Shown: positions 20,852 through 33,982, numbered from the stretch's first letter. The stretch is DNA of 64,000 nucleotides from Diplodia intermedia (GCA_021495925.1 JAKEKT010000009.1:248001-312000); one strand, 5' to 3'. A program made the numbers and translations. The notes: a model not told the origin generated them from the sequence alone.

Positions 20852-23800
20852 ATGGCTCCCTCGCAGTACCAGAAGCCGCCGCAGGCCCCGCCGCAGTTCA
20901 CCCACACCCCCGAGACCGTCCTCGAGGAGACAAAGAGACTGGTATGATCGCCCATGCGCCGCGCCGTCCCGATCGCCCGATGCTGACGCCCTCCCAGATC
21001 GCCAGGTCCCGCAACGTCCAGGATGAGATCGTCAAGAACATCACGCCGGAGAAGGCCTCCTTCGCCAACGTCATGCTCCCCGTCGCCCACGACGACAACA
21101 AGATGGGCATCGAGTCACACATCCTCGGCTTCTACTCGGCCGTGTCCACGAACAAGGCCCTGCGCGACGCTTCCAACGACGCCGAGTCGCTGATGGACAA
21201 GTTCGGCATCGAAATGAGCATGCGCGAGGACTACTTCAACCTCGTCGACGCCGCTCTCAAGAAGAAGGAGTCGCTCGACCCCGAGTCTCAGCGCCTGCTC
21301 GAGAAGAACCACAAGAGCTACATCCGCAACGGTCTGGGCATCCCCGCCGGCCCCAAGCGCGACCGCTTCAAGGACATCAAGGACCGTCTGAGCGAGATCA
21401 GCATCGCCTTCCAGAAGAACCTGAACGAGGAGAACGGCGGCTTGTGGTTTACCAAGGAAGAGCTGGACGGTGCGCCCGAGGATGTCATCAACAACTTGGA
21501 GAAGGGCACCGGCGAGAACGAGGGCAAGGTCCGCCTGACGTTCAAGTACCCCGATCTCTTCCCTACCCTCAAGTACGCCACCAACGCCGACGTGCGCAAG
21601 AAGGTCTTTGTCGAGAACGAAAACAAGTGCAATGACAACGTGGCCCTCTTCCGCGAGGCCGTTGTGCTGCGTGACGAGGCCGCGCGTCTGCTGGGTTACA
21701 ACAACCACGCCGAGTTCCGCATCGAGGACAAGATGGCCAAGACCCCCAAGACCGTCAACGACTTCCTGGGCGACTTGCGTGAGCGTCTTGCTCCCGGTGG
21801 GTTGACGGAGATCAAGAAGCTTCTGGACCTGAAGAAGAGCGATGTTGAGGCCCGTGGCGATAAGTTCGACGACCACTACTACCTGTGGGACCACCGTTAC
21901 TACGACCGCCTCATGCTCGAGAAGGACTATCAGCTTGACCAGAACAAGATCGCCGAGTACTTCCCGCTCGGCCCTACCATTCGCGGCATGCTGCAGATCT
22001 TCGAGGAGCTTTTTGGCCTGGTCTTCGTTGAGATCACGGGCGAAGACCGCAGCAAGATCTCCGAGACCGGCAAGGGTTCCGACATTGTCTGGCACGAGGA
22101 TGTCCAGGTCTTCAGCGTTTGGGATGATGAAGGCGAGGGTGCCGGCTTCGTCGGCTACCTGTACCTTGATCTCTTCCCTCGCGAGGGCAAGTACGGTCAC
22201 GCTGCCAACTTCAACCTGCAGCCCGGCTACATCCAGGAAGATGGCAAGCGGAGGTACCCGGCCACGGCTCTCGTGTGCAACTTCTCCAAGCCGACGCCCA
22301 AGAAGCCTTCGCTGCTGAAGCACGAGGAGGTGGTGACGTTGTTCCACGAGCTGGGTCACGGTATCCACGATCTGGTTTCTCGCACGACCTACTCCCAGTT
22401 CCATGGCACCAGCACCGTCCGTGATTTTGTCGAGGCACCCTCCCAGATGCTCGAGAACTGGTGCTGGACTCCGTCGCAGCTCAAGTCGCTCTCCCACCAC
22501 TACTCGTACCTGTCGGCCGACTACAAGGCCGCGTACGAGGAGTCTTCGGCGGGTGCGGCCAAGCCGGAAGAGCGCATTCCGGACTCCCTGATCGAAAGCC
22601 TGATCAGCACCAAGCATGTGAACGACGCTCTCTTCAACCTGCGGCAGCTGCATTTCGGCATCTTCGACATGACGGTGCACACGCCCAAGTCTCACGCGGA
22701 CGTCGAGGCGCTTCCGGTTAGCGAGACGTACAACAAGCTGCGCAAGGAGATCTCCAAGATCGACGGTCCGGAGGTCTTGTCCTCGTCTGACAGGTGGACC
22801 TGGGGCAACGGACAAGCAACCTTCGGCCACTTGATTGGCGGCTACGACGCCGGTTACTACGGATACTTGAGGTGAGTTATTTTAGAACTTCGGTCCACTT
22901 CTTTTCTGTCATCCCCCACCTTCCGTGTTCTGCACATATATCTTCATATACCCGTCGCCTGCGTCAATTTCCCCTTTCGGTTTTCATATTTCCCCGGGCA
23001 ATGGCAGCGTTGCGGGGTCACAGACCACAAGAGCTTGGAAAGGGATGCTTCGCCAGAGAGGCGCGTACGTCTTACGTCAACCCTGACCGGTCTTGATTAA
23101 ATCCGATCGGATCGTGGATCAGGCGCACAGCAGGCGAAAGCTCGAGCACGCGCGTCGACGTGCAACGAGAGGCGGGACAGCACGGCCGAGGGGCGAAAGG
23201 CAGTGATGGCCGTTGAGGAAGCCTTGGCGTCGAGGCTCGCGGCCCAATTGGCCGGCCGCCCGCGCCTGATTGGCCAGGAGCTTGCTCCGGGCACCCTCTT
23301 GTTCTCCCAGTGCCCTTCGTCCGCACCTCGCTTCTTCGGCGCCTCCGCCTCGGTGGGTCCGCCGAAACAGCCGTGGCATCGAAAATCCCGAGTTTCCATA
23401 CCCGTGGAAGTATGACGGCATGCATACGGCAACCACCATGCCCGGCAACCCCGGTCCTTTAGCCGAGCAGATGGGCCGATAGAAGCTCCTTCTCTGACCT
23501 CACTGGCGGCAGAGATCATCCGTCTCTTGCAATCACCTGTCGTCCCGAGCTTCCACCCGTAGCGCTTCCGGTCGCGCGGCACCAGCCTGGAAGCCCGCCT
23601 GGCCGTTCTTGTTCTCTACACTTTCCTCATCGAGACAACACGCACGCAGGACCGAGACCGGCCCATCACGATGATGCTGCGCCAACCTTTTACACATCAT
23701 GTGTCTCAGTTACGTAGCCGCCCGTCATCAGCCCGTCAGTGGTGACCAGAAAAGGCCCGCAACCCGCCTTCTCCAACGTCAAAGGCCATCCCTGTGGCGC

Positions 23801-24423
23801 GTGGCGGCTTGCCAGTCGACAAAACTGAGCCTAGGGTGTCCTTTGGCCACACTAAAACAAGAAGCGCCAGAAGCTGCGACGCAAATCATCTTGGCGGTGG
23901 CGTGCATCGAGCCGCGATCACGTTTTGCGTGATTTGTCGAAGCCATGGTTCCATCCTTCTTCCATGGGTCGAATGAAAATCGCCCTGCGGAAGTTGCTCC
24001 TTACGTGGTACATGCGTTGCACGCACTGTGGCAATGTACAATCAGCAATGCGTCCTGAACGGACCATTCCTCGCACGTCACCGCAGCACAAGGCGATCAC
24101 CATGCGCTTCAGCTTCTCCAACTGCTTTCTTTTTTCCAATTCTTTCATTTCACATGATTACTGTCACCATCACTGCATGCGGCTTTGATCGCTAATTTAT
24201 TGAACTCGTACTAACGTCTCAATGTTACAGCTCCCAAGTCTACTCGGCCGACATGTTCTACACGGTATTCAAGAAGGACCCGATGAACGGCAAAGAGGGC
24301 AGACGGTACCGCCACACGGTGCTGGAGCGCGGCGGCAGCCAGGAGGAGATGCAGACGCTCGAGGACTTCCTTGGCAGGAAGCCCAGCACCGAGGCCTTCT
24401 ACAAGGAGCTGGGTCTGGCGTAA
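20852..24423 (+). CDS. Thimet-type oligopeptidase, peptidase family M3 (MepB/saccharolysin-like)
   Basis: Three exons: 20852..20941, 20998..22871, 24231..24423, giving 718 aa, close to the usual fungal length. The zinc site is His480-Glu481-Leu-Gly-His484, and the downstream EAPSQMLENWCW segment carries the third ligand region. The C-terminal exon restores the conserved Tyr-Gly-Tyr-Leu-Ser-Ser-Gln-Val-Tyr-Ser-Ala-Asp-Met-Phe substrate-binding loop across the splice. Family members cleave short cytosolic or mitochondrial peptides. The first intron is 56 bp. The second is 1359 bp, more than twenty times the local norm, with a GTGAGT donor and TACTAAC branch point. The ATG at 20852 has a strong context; an upstream in-frame ATG at 20444 would add a membrane segment. 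Confidence 0.93.
22872..24230 (+). other. Unusually long intron of the M3 peptidase gene
   Basis: The donor AG|GTGAGT and acceptor TACTAAC...TTACAG join conserved codons, so the boundaries are secure. The interior is GC-rich from about 23.1 to 23.7 kb, unlike the short AT-richer introns nearby. Frames of up to 161 codons on the minus strand (23097-23582) match no family. No repeat ends or target-site duplications were spotted. Confidence 0.8.
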
Positions 24424-27400
24424 AGAAAAAGGGAAAAATTCCAATCTCTTCTTGGGGCATCGCATCGACCAGGATAGGAGGCTGCTTCCTTGGATGATGA
24501 GGGTTGGCTGGTTGGTTGTATGCATATGTGAGGCATGGAATGGTGAGAGGAGGGTGTCTATATGTCACAGTAGTGATAAAAGAAAGGAGACAAGAAAAAA
24601 AATTATAAAAATCAATATGAACGCAAAAAGCGAAACAAGAGGATCGATTTGGCCATTCGTTCTCCGTCCCCATAAACCCTAGGGAATCTATCCTCCTGCC
24701 AATGATCCTATGGACAGAGTTGCTTGTATACTAATCTGCAGGGAGTGACGGATCGTGCGGCGTGTTAAAAAGGATGAAGACCATGTAATGTGCTTTTTGT
24801 TCAGTTCGAGTTCGGTAGTTCAGGAACGACGAATGTTTGATTCATGCAACAAGATATTTGATCTAGGTTTTTTCCCCCCTATCGGTTCGGTCGGTGGTTT
24901 GAATGTCTACTAAACGGTGTGGCTGGATTGGAATCGGACACTGCTATCTCCTCTTAAATCGGCTACACAGGAGCCAAGGGGTATAGAATAGATTTTGAGC
25001 GCGGAGGATACTGCGCTCTGCCTATTTGAGTTCTCTTTACGTCAGGAAGGGGATGAGAAGCCTCGAGTGTAGACGATCGCGTTTAGCTATCAGACCCAAC
25101 CGCCCGCGTGCGTATGCTTGGATTCTCTCTGTAAGAGAGGCGGGGAGGGGGATGGACTTTGATTTTTTTTTTCATCTTCATTCTTATCACTTGCCGTGTA
25201 CTTCTGCCATTCTTATAGACGTGTATCTGGTGGGCAAAGATGGAAACATGGACGCGGCGGACGGTGGTATGGGTGGGTAGACGAGGTTGCAATACATTGG
25301 GTCTGAACGCCGGCAGTTTTTGAGCCTGCTCGTCGACAATCTCTCGTGTCCCTATCTTGCTCCGCCGTGGCGATACGCGTGGCGGGAACGGAGGGGGGTG
25401 GTGCTACATAGTAGGCGTACAAAGAAACGAGATATGGAAGGTCCAAGCGAGAGTGGATCGACGTGAGCTTGCTTAGGGTCGGGAAGGGCTTCCCAGCCGT
25501 GACTCGAGGGTTCTGCTCTTCCCAAGAGTACAAGTTTTCGCTCCTGGGGGAGAATAACGCGACTGGTCGTACAAGAGATGGGATTGTGTTTGCTTGTTAT
25601 CGCAGTTGCTTGTGATAGGCTCGGATGTCGGCGCTTTCTGCAGGGTTGAGGGGAGGGGTAAAGATTGAAAAAAAAAAAAAAAATTTGAAGCCGCCTGCCA
25701 GCCCTTCAGCTGGCTGCTGGCACACTTGTCCTGTCCCCTCGAGTTGGGGAGTTACGCACAGGCCTGTCCGCCCCGTTGCACGTGCCCCCGTCTCTGCATT
25801 CTGCGAGGAGGGGGGAAAAACGACCCCCAGCAGTTAGAAAAAGCAAAGAGCAAAGCGCATACAGGCCCAAGAGGAACACAATCGCGATGGGGACTGACGT
25901 GTTCAAACCACCCCCAGAATGTTTAGTGAACAAGATCAAGATCGGGACAAAAGGTACAGGACGCTATATGCAAAGAAGACGGCAGAAGGGCTAGATACGC
26001 TGTACGTCAAGCAAGCCAGAGTACCCTCATACATACCGCCCAACGCGTGTAAGACCTTGGCATGCAAAGCGACCAGACTTTACAAGAGAGAAAAAACAAG
26101 ATTTCGGGGGAGAAAAGATCTGTTACAAATGCCATGCGGCAGGGCGATCGATGGGGCGCTGCAGGGCCAATGCCCCCTCTCTACATCAGCCGTGGTTGGT
26201 ACGTACATAACAGGCGGGAAGGAGGGAGCTGGAGATGCGCAGCGGGCTCGCCGATCCGCATCGGCGAAGGAAGGGTGTGTAACCGGGGGCGGCGGACGCA
26301 AGATGGAAGGACTGCTGCGCGGTCTACTGATGCATGCACTACGCCATATCCTCTCGCATTCGTCTCAAGCTTTCGGATTCCCCGGACGAGAGGCAGACCG
26401 CTCTCTCCAGCTGTGCCGCTTGGGCATCGAAGCACGCTTGGCCTTAATTTCTAACTCGGATGCTTTTGCTTTTTCTGTTTTTCCTTTTTTTTCTTCTCTG
26501 TTTGCCGTCGGTTCAGAGATGCCCCCGTTAGAGCCGGTCGGCCGGACGCATGCTTGTGCGGCGTGCGTGTGCTGGCCCCTAAAGTCGACGTATGCATGAC
26601 ACCTTTACTGGTGTGATGATAAGTTGGTATTATATGATGGATAGAGTCATGAAGCGATGAAAAAGAAGCTGGCCGAGATATGTGGAGGGAGTGGTCGTTG
26701 CATTGAATTCCAAAATCTAGGTGGGCTGGCTGCTCGGATCCGGCATCCGCACCAACCGGAAGCCGTTTCGCACGTCCAACATCGGAACGACTTCTATGCT
26801 CACAGAGCTCCTGCCTCTGACTTGTTGGACAGGCCGACCAACAGGGCGAGTACAATAGGGTGACTCAACTGAGGTTTTGCTCCTGAAGTCAACAAGTGAC
26901 GTGGGTCTGAAAGGGGACCACCTTGCTGCGGAGCACCCATGTCATGACATGTGAGGGATCATGCCGAAGTCGACGCACACGCAGGGATTGGAAAAAAACG
27001 TATATGCAAGAGCATGGCTCTATGCGTGCAGACGCAACCTTAGGAGAGCAGTGAGCCCCGAGATCTTAATTCCCAGGGCCCCCTCCAACGGGCGCGAACT
27101 TTATTCTTTCGTTACCCCTCGCAGCCCAATCACCTGGTTCCCGATACATCGGGCAAAAGTCGATGGCGTTGTCGGTCATGAAGCAGGGCGCAATCAATCG
27201 TGTACGACTGGGACTACGCCATGCAGTGCTTAGGGCCGTGCGCAGTATTCCCGTAGAGACGATGCCATCGTGGTGTCACCATACCCGCGCCTTGACATCG
27301 TCCTCTTTCCCCATCTTTCATTCCTGGTACGGCATTCTGGGAGCTGAGTCCATTGACGCGATGCGTGCATATGTGCGCGCGCGGCCTCTCCCCAGCCAGC

Positions 27401-29762
27401 CCAACCCCTAGGATCACTACCCGCGCTTCTCCAGACTTGCCCTGCCAATCCCACGGCGATGCAGAGCATGCTCGATGATGCGTATGCTGTATCTCTGCCC
27501 GCGTCGTCATCGTCCCCGTTCTCGTCGTATCTCTCATGGCGGTTTCAGAAGCGAAGATTCATGCAAAGACCGTCTACCCCGCACACCACGTCCACACCGA
27601 TATCCGATGTCCGTCCGTTGCAGGAACCAATCCCACAGGCAACAGCAGTGAGAGCTGCATATCGGTCAGCCGCAGAAGGATGGGCGGAGCAATCCGAACT
27701 GTCTTCAGCTTCCGCCATGACTGAACCGAAAAGTTCCTGCCTCCTAACGATTGAGCGGTCAACGGGATCGAGATAACACCTACCTGTTCCAGCGACATGC
27801 TTACGAGCGAGCCGTTGTACTGTACCAGTCCGCTTGGGGCCAAACAGTAAGCGAATTGTGAGGATGCCATCACGGCGCATTTGCCCACACGACGACTTCT
27901 TGTCCAGTCCCGGGATTTCGGAAGGGCTCCCGTTGCCAACGCATGTCGCTCTCCGCCCAGTTGACTGCTTGCTTGTTGCCCCCGCGATCATCCTTATTTC
28001 AAACCTGCTTTGCTGCCCAAGGGGCATCACCGCCCAGGTGGAGAAGCGTCTTTTTTTTCTTTTCTCCAGTATTTGACCACGTGGTTAGCGGTGTTCGAAG
28101 CGCAAAGGAACGGGAAGCTAGGCCTCGAATGGAATGCTGTGCGCAACAGCGGCGCCCGTTATGTGCTAATGAGCACACGAAGCTCAAGAAGCCCTAGGCC
28201 GCTGGCGCTTATCAGCGTGCGGCTGAAAGCCTGATGATGAGCTTCCGCAGCTCAAAGGAGAAAAAAAAAGGCTCAACGAATCCCAGGACGATTACGCAGC
28301 CAGCCACCGAGTACCTCGGCTTCCCACTTGCTGACAAAAGTTACTCAATCTGGCCCTTTCGTTGCTCAGCTGCGATGAAGCATCTCCGAATTATACCCCT
28401 CCCCTTCCGATATTTGACTGTGCCACCCTGCTTGAATGATCACCCGAACTATTTTCGAGCTAGAGATCCAGGTGGCTGCAAGTGTGGCGTACGTCTCGAA
28501 CCACGCGAGTCTTGGTTCCCCCGGTTTTTTCGTTGGTTCGTGGCGTTCATCTCTCCTCCCGACCACAGAAGAAGTCCTAAACACTTTTCGAAAGTGCCTC
28601 ATTATTGGCCCAGTGCAGCAGTGTTCAATTAGGCATCAATCCATAACATCATCCATTCGAGGCACAGACCGTATGTGTGAACGGTCACTTGATAGCATGC
28701 CCAGAACGGCGAAAGCGCTGTTTCGGAGCTGAAGAACGCCGTGAAATCCGGTGTCTGTTGTGGAGCTTGGGTAGGGAAACCTTGGGTGGGACACGCATGG
28801 GGCTCCGTACGCGAGAGAAGAAAGGGGCGCCCAGTGGACTACGTGTGAAATGTGCCTGACCAGGGAAGTGGAAGGAAAGAAGAGAGGTTCAGAAGTCACG
28901 AGTACACGTACCTCGATCAACACTACGGTTTCCTTCCGAGCAAGGGTATGCTTCCTGCATGGCTCGCGGCTGAACGATGGGCGAGGTCATGATGACTGCA
29001 CCCTGCATGATCTTCCGGGCGCTACTATTTTGGAAGGTAGGCTGTAGCCTCATCAATCTACTAGCGCGAACGTCAAAGAGGTGGCGTGCAGAATGCTAAG
29101 TGCGCCAGCTGAGACGCACATACCACGCTCCTCTGGCGCTTCCACCGGTTAAATCCGAGACGCGGGCCCTGGGATTCTTCGGTGGTGTAGTGCAGTTGCG
29201 AGTAGTGGATAGAGTTTCGTCGAGCAACCTCGGCATGTTCCTTCTGCTCAATGCCTAGTCGTTGTAGTCCTAGCTCCGCAGGACCAAGCAAATGAATGGC
29301 TGCTTTCACGTACCTGTTGTCCATGGCACTGGAATCGTGAGCTAGCTGCTGCAAGCGATCTAATAAGCTTATCCCGGAGCGGAAACAAGTCGAGAGATAG
29401 GGCTTAGTTCCTGCGGCCAAACCAGCCAAAAGGAATGCAGGAGGAGGAGTGGAAGTAGCACCGGAACAGGCGCCCATCTACTCGGAGAAAAGGCCCGCCT
29501 TCTAGAGATCGATCTTCGGGTTCTAGCCCTGCAGCCTCACGGACCGTTGAGATCGAAGGGCCACAGAAGTGTGGCTTGGGGTGAACCATTGACGGGCCGT
29601 TGACTTGATCTAGAGCGAATCCTATGGAACCAGGCGGGTGGACCTCTTCTGCTTCCAAGATTGTTCTTCGCGGCACAGCTCCCCCAAGTGGCGGTCTGTC
29701 TGGAGAAGGTGGTCGTCTTTTGAGGGTACACGAATGACTGTTTTCGACGTGGTTGCAGCCCG

Positions 29763-29918
29763 TCATGATGCTCGCAAGGTGTGCAGCAAGGAGGCACAGG
29801 AACACGGCAGAACAAGCGCGCGCATAGAGCGGATGGCATTGTCGCAGCAGCCGCGGTACGCGCCAAATGCGTCGAAGGTGCAGAAGAACGCGACTGCTAG
29901 AACGAAGCGCTTCAGCAT
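29763..29918 (-). CDS. Small ORF with signal-peptide-like start (doubtful)
   Basis: 51 codons from an ATG at 29918. The first 20 residues (basic MLKR, a hydrophobic AVAFFC core, Phe-Gly-Ala before the predicted cut) look like a signal peptide, followed by a Cys-Cys pair and two more cysteines. The reading may continue by splicing into another frame. No family was recognised, and the longer overlapping open frame makes chance likely. Confidence 0.2.
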   Translation of the reverse strand: MLKRFVLAVAFFCTFDAFGAYRGCCDNAIRSMRALVLPCSCASLLHTLRAS

Positions 29919-31330
29919 GTTGCGGTTTGTGCGGAGGGTGAAGCAGCTGTGGTCGGGCACATGTCTCGCGGGGCGCGTGATTGGACAGGGCGGCTGCAGG
30001 GCGTCCGGGGCAGCGCTGGGCTCTGGTCGCGTTGGTGTGTGCGACAATGGGTGGTTGTGATGCAATATCTTCAGGAGGCCGTGCACGGACCGGGGCAGGC
30101 AAGTTCCCTGTCGCTGGCGTGCAGCGGGCGTGCAGCGGGAGATGGAGAGTGGAGACGGCGTGGGTGGTGAGGCAGCGCGGGATTCGGAGGAAGCAGCTAT
30201 GGGCAACGGCGCATGCGCGGATGGCGTGAGGTGCAGGCGGGCTGGACGTGTCGCGACGGAAGCGGAAAGGGCGCGGTTGCCTTGCTGCGTGCTGGTGGGA
30301 GGAGGCGCAACTTGGGCCCTGGGGTCGCACGGCAGTTGCAGTCTTCAGGACAGGCCGCGGTGGGGCGTGTAAGCTTAGCCATTAGCAGCGCCGGGAGCCG
30401 GGGCGGCGGGGACAGAGCATGCTCTCCGCGCGTGGCTCGCAGCCGACGCAGGCGTGTGGCCGATCAGCGCCGCGCCGGGATCCGCGGCGGCGGCGGGAAT
30501 AAGGCGGACACCTCAGCGCGCCGGCCGCGGAATCGCTGGGCGGCGGGCGGGCGGCGCTGGCTGCGCGGCTGGCCTGGCTAGTGGTGCTGCGAAGAAAGCC
30601 ATGTCGACGCGGTGGTGGGACTCGCAGGGAGCGGGCGCGTCGGCTGCGGCCGGCGAAAACAGCATCTGCGAGGATGAGAATGCCATCATGCGGCGTTGAC
30701 GGCCGTGTCCCGCGCGCCTTGGCGGGCCCCGTTCGCCCAGTGGCAGTGGCAGTGTGGGCTCCCCCCGGCCGCAGTCGGCCAAGCGCACGCATGCAGATGT
30801 CAACTGTCTCGCCAACGACAGCCGCCGGGCGCGCCTCCGTCCCCGTCGCAGCGCTCGCCCTACCTCCGCGCGACGCGGTGCGGTCCGCGATGGCGCACGT
30901 CGCCACGCGAGAGCCTCATCAGGGGAACATGAGCGGTGCAGAGATTTTCGAGCGGGCGCGTGCTGGAGCGTTCGGCGCAGGTGGAGCCCAGCTGGGCGCG
31001 GCAGTTGTCACCCATCGTTAGCGGCCAAGGGCGGGGAGACTGCCCGCGCCCGATCGAGATACTGCCTGCCCTTTGGGAGCTCCCGTGCGATGCGATGCCA
31101 CAGAAATGCGACAGCCCTCCCTCTGGCGGCCTGCAGCACAAGGCCTGCCTGTGGCTGGATGCCGCCGCAGGGGCTGCCGCGCTGCCCTCTGCCCAAGCCT
31201 CGAGAAACGTTTCTCCCGTGCCCGTGCCGAGAGATGCACTGGTTGGCCGTGAGAAACCTCCGTCGGCGCAGCGCCCGCCATCGTCACTCCCCAGGTCGCC
31301 TCTTGCTCGCCTCGGCCCGTCCGCAGGCGC

Positions 31331-31340
31331 GTATATATAA
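31331..31340 (+). promoter_or_regulatory. TATA-like element upstream of the Zn2Cys6 gene
   Basis: GTATATATAA stands alone in a strongly GC-rich surround, about 370 bp before the likely start codon. That implies a 5' UTR of roughly 340 nt if it is used. Confidence 0.3.
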
Positions 31341-31706
31341 TGACTTTTGCGCCGGCGGCCCAGTCCAGGTCCCGCCTCTCGGGGCCATCTCGCTTTGAGG
31401 CGTCACGTGAAATCCGCGGAGATTCCTCCTCTTCCCCGACCTTTCGTCACATTTGCCAGCTCGAGCGTCTGGGTCAAGAATCCGGCCCTGGCCCTCGCCG
31501 CGTGCACGTTGCGGCTGATATAAGGCGTTAGAACATCCTGAAACTCTTGCGCCGCCGCTTGCCCCATAAGTCGCCGTCAGCAAAACCCCTTCCAAACCGG
31601 GCATCGTTCCCAAACACTCGCCAAAAGGCTGGCCCGCCTCACTTTCCATCGTCTTGGGGGTCTTGTGATTCCGGCGACCCTCATCCCCGCCAACTCCGAA
31701 CTTGAC

Positions 31707-33982
31707 ATGGCCGCATTCCGTGAACTGCGCCCCTCCTCCGACCACGCCCACCCCGAAGAGGCCCAGCCGTCGTCAGCGGCCAGCAGTGAGGCTGGCGGCA
31801 CCAATGACCCGCACTCCGCCAATCCCGCAAGGGTGAGGAAGCGCCGCGCCCCAGCCCATGTGTCCCAGAACGCGTGTACCAACTGCAAGAGAGCCAGAGC
31901 AAAGGTATTGACCCCTTCTTCTCCGCCGCATCCGCCGAGCCGGCCATTGGTTGACTCACCCCCACTAGTGCGACGGACAAGAGCCGGAACCGTGCAGCAG
32001 ATGTCTGACGCGTGAGCTGGGTGACCAATGCCACTATGAGGTGCACGTCAAAACGGCCAAGGAGGAGATGGTTCGCAGGATCAAGAGCCTCGAGCACCAG
32101 AATGCGGAACTGCAGGGATCGGTCAAGGAGAGAGATGGGCAGATTGAGGCCATCTTAGAGGCATTGAGGACCGGCGAGCGCGGCTCCGAGGTTGTCGCTC
32201 GACTACGAGCCGGTCAGTCTTCCCAAGAGCTCGTTGGGTGGCTCGGTGGCCCTCTTGTGGGCGATTTTGATCGGTTGTCTCCGGGTTCCGAAATCAGCGT
32301 TCCGGATGTCGCACAGGACTACGATGACCCGTCACAGACGCATGTTGGTTCGCGGTCACCAGACGGAGACTCTCGCTCGCGATGGACTTTCGCCAACCCC
32401 CAGCTGACGGACCACCTAATCGCTTTGTTCTTCACCTGGGTGCACCCCATCCACATGCTGTTCAGCGAATACTACTTCATGAGAAGCTTCAGCGATGGCC
32501 ACCGCGACTATTGCTCACCGGCTATGGTCAACATGATGTGCGCCATGGGCTGCCACTACCACACCGATCCGTCTGGCAACGAACGACAGTCCAGAGTCCT
32601 TCAGAAACGGTTCTTCGAGAGAGGCATAGCGGAAGTTGCGAAAGAGGATCCGAGGTCTTTGACATGCGTGACCACGTACGCGCTGCTTTTCTTGGTCGAA
32701 CTGGGATGCAACCAAGCGCGGAATGCGTCGTCCCATTTGCGACTGGCAGCCGAGAATGTTGCTGCGTTGAATAGAGCCGCTTATGCCCCGGCGGCTTCAG
32801 AGATAACCGCGAGGGGTATCCATACTTTGTGCGCGTAAGTTCGACGTTTTGAAGGTAATCAGTATGCAGTAGCTAACTCTCCAGTGAAGGCTTTGGGCAT
32901 CCTTAACGTACCAGAAACCCACGTCGGCGCTTTCCCTTTCTCAGATATCGAATTCTCCAGACGTCCTCAGAAGCGATGGATTTTGGCAGCCATATCGTTA
33001 CTTTCAAGACAAGACAACGCAACAAGTTCCGAGCCAGGCGATTGCAACGGCGGAAGCGATGACGAACCTCGGACAAATAATACACGATATGGCCGGAGTG
33101 TACTGTGGACGTGACGACAACGTAACTGCGCGTTCTGTGATCGGCCTGTGCCGCCGGCTCTACGATTGGAAGAGAAGACTCCCACTATCGCTGGCGGTCA
33201 CAAGCGACGGTGTGACGCTTTCTCACCCGTTGCCGCACGTTCTTTCTCTTCAGTGAGTCGCCGGCGTTGAGGAGTTGGAATACGGTAGCTGACCAGCCGA
33301 TAGTATCCACTACCACGTCACCTTCTGTCAACTGTACCGGCCGATACTCGAGCTCGCCGAGATCCCGGAGACCACAAGAGCACGCCTGATCAGCATCACG
33401 ACCCAAAGCGCATTGGATGGCCTTCAGCTGTTACAGCGGTACAGAAGCCTGTACACCCACAGATACCAGAATCCACTGCTGGCATTTTGTATCGTTCACA
33501 TCTGCGAGACGCTATTGCGGGCAGGCAGGGACCAGAAGCGGGCAGTGCAATTCGCCTTGGAAGCCACCCACGAATCCCTTGCCGGCTTCACTTACGTCGG
33601 TCCACTCCAATTCATGTTCTGCCAGACAGCAGAAGAGGAGTGCGTCAGCCTGCCGGAAGATACCCGACAGCTCATGGGCGGACGCACGAGTTACGGGCCC
33701 GAGGAGATGCTTGACGCGTGCGAAAGAGTGACGTTTACCCAGCCCTACCAGATGCTCCGACATCGCGTGGACCGCAATCTAGGGGTAGAGTTTGAACGAG
33801 AGTGGAAGCAGGCCATTCCCGTCGAGGTCCACGGCGTAGCAGGGACCAGCCAGTGGGTCGGCGGGGGGATCGGATCGCGAGATGCTGGACTGATGGCGCA
33901 GCGGTCCGAATCGACCAGCAGCTCTACGTCCGGGGGCAGCAGCGCGCGGTCGATGCAAATCAACTCGGTGGTCAATCCGTAA
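31707..33982 (+). CDS. Zn(II)2Cys6 transcription factor with fungal-specific middle homology region
   Basis: Four exons: 31707..31904, 31969..32834, 32890..33253, 33305..33982, 701 aa. The binuclear zinc cluster is Cys57, Cys60, Cys67, Cys75, Cys78, Cys87, preceded by a basic RVRKRR stretch; the first intron falls just before the third cysteine. A coiled coil (TAKEEMVRRIKSLEHQN) follows the cluster and suggests dimer formation. The middle region has the fungal TF domain pattern (FFTWVHPIHMLFSEYYF at one end, LHIHYHVTFCQLYRPI further on), as in NirA/NIT4-type and related regulators. The second intron uses a GAAG acceptor; the nearer CCAG would put a stop in frame. A Ser-rich tail ends the protein. 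An in-frame ATG at 31665 would add 14 residues. The target pathway is not evident from neighbours. Confidence 0.88.

Larger units (their letters stand above)
24424..31706. other. 7.3-kb gene-poor region
   Basis: No frame shows family similarity or a coherent exon structure. The section from about 29.4 to 31.4 kb is strongly GC-rich and upstream of the Zn2Cys6 gene, so it may be a large promoter and 5' UTR region. A(15) lies near 25.67 kb. A 51-codon frame with a signal-peptide-like start is listed separately. Long non-coding transcripts cannot be excluded. Confidence 0.45.

Noticed and set aside
21115..22830. 571-codon minus-strand frame
   Set aside because: It is exactly antisense to the M3 peptidase exon and arises from its GC-rich third positions.
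29404..30330. 308-codon open frame on the minus strand
   Set aside because: It starts at GTG rather than ATG, is rich in Pro, Arg and Ala as expected of GC-rich noncoding DNA, and has no family similarity.
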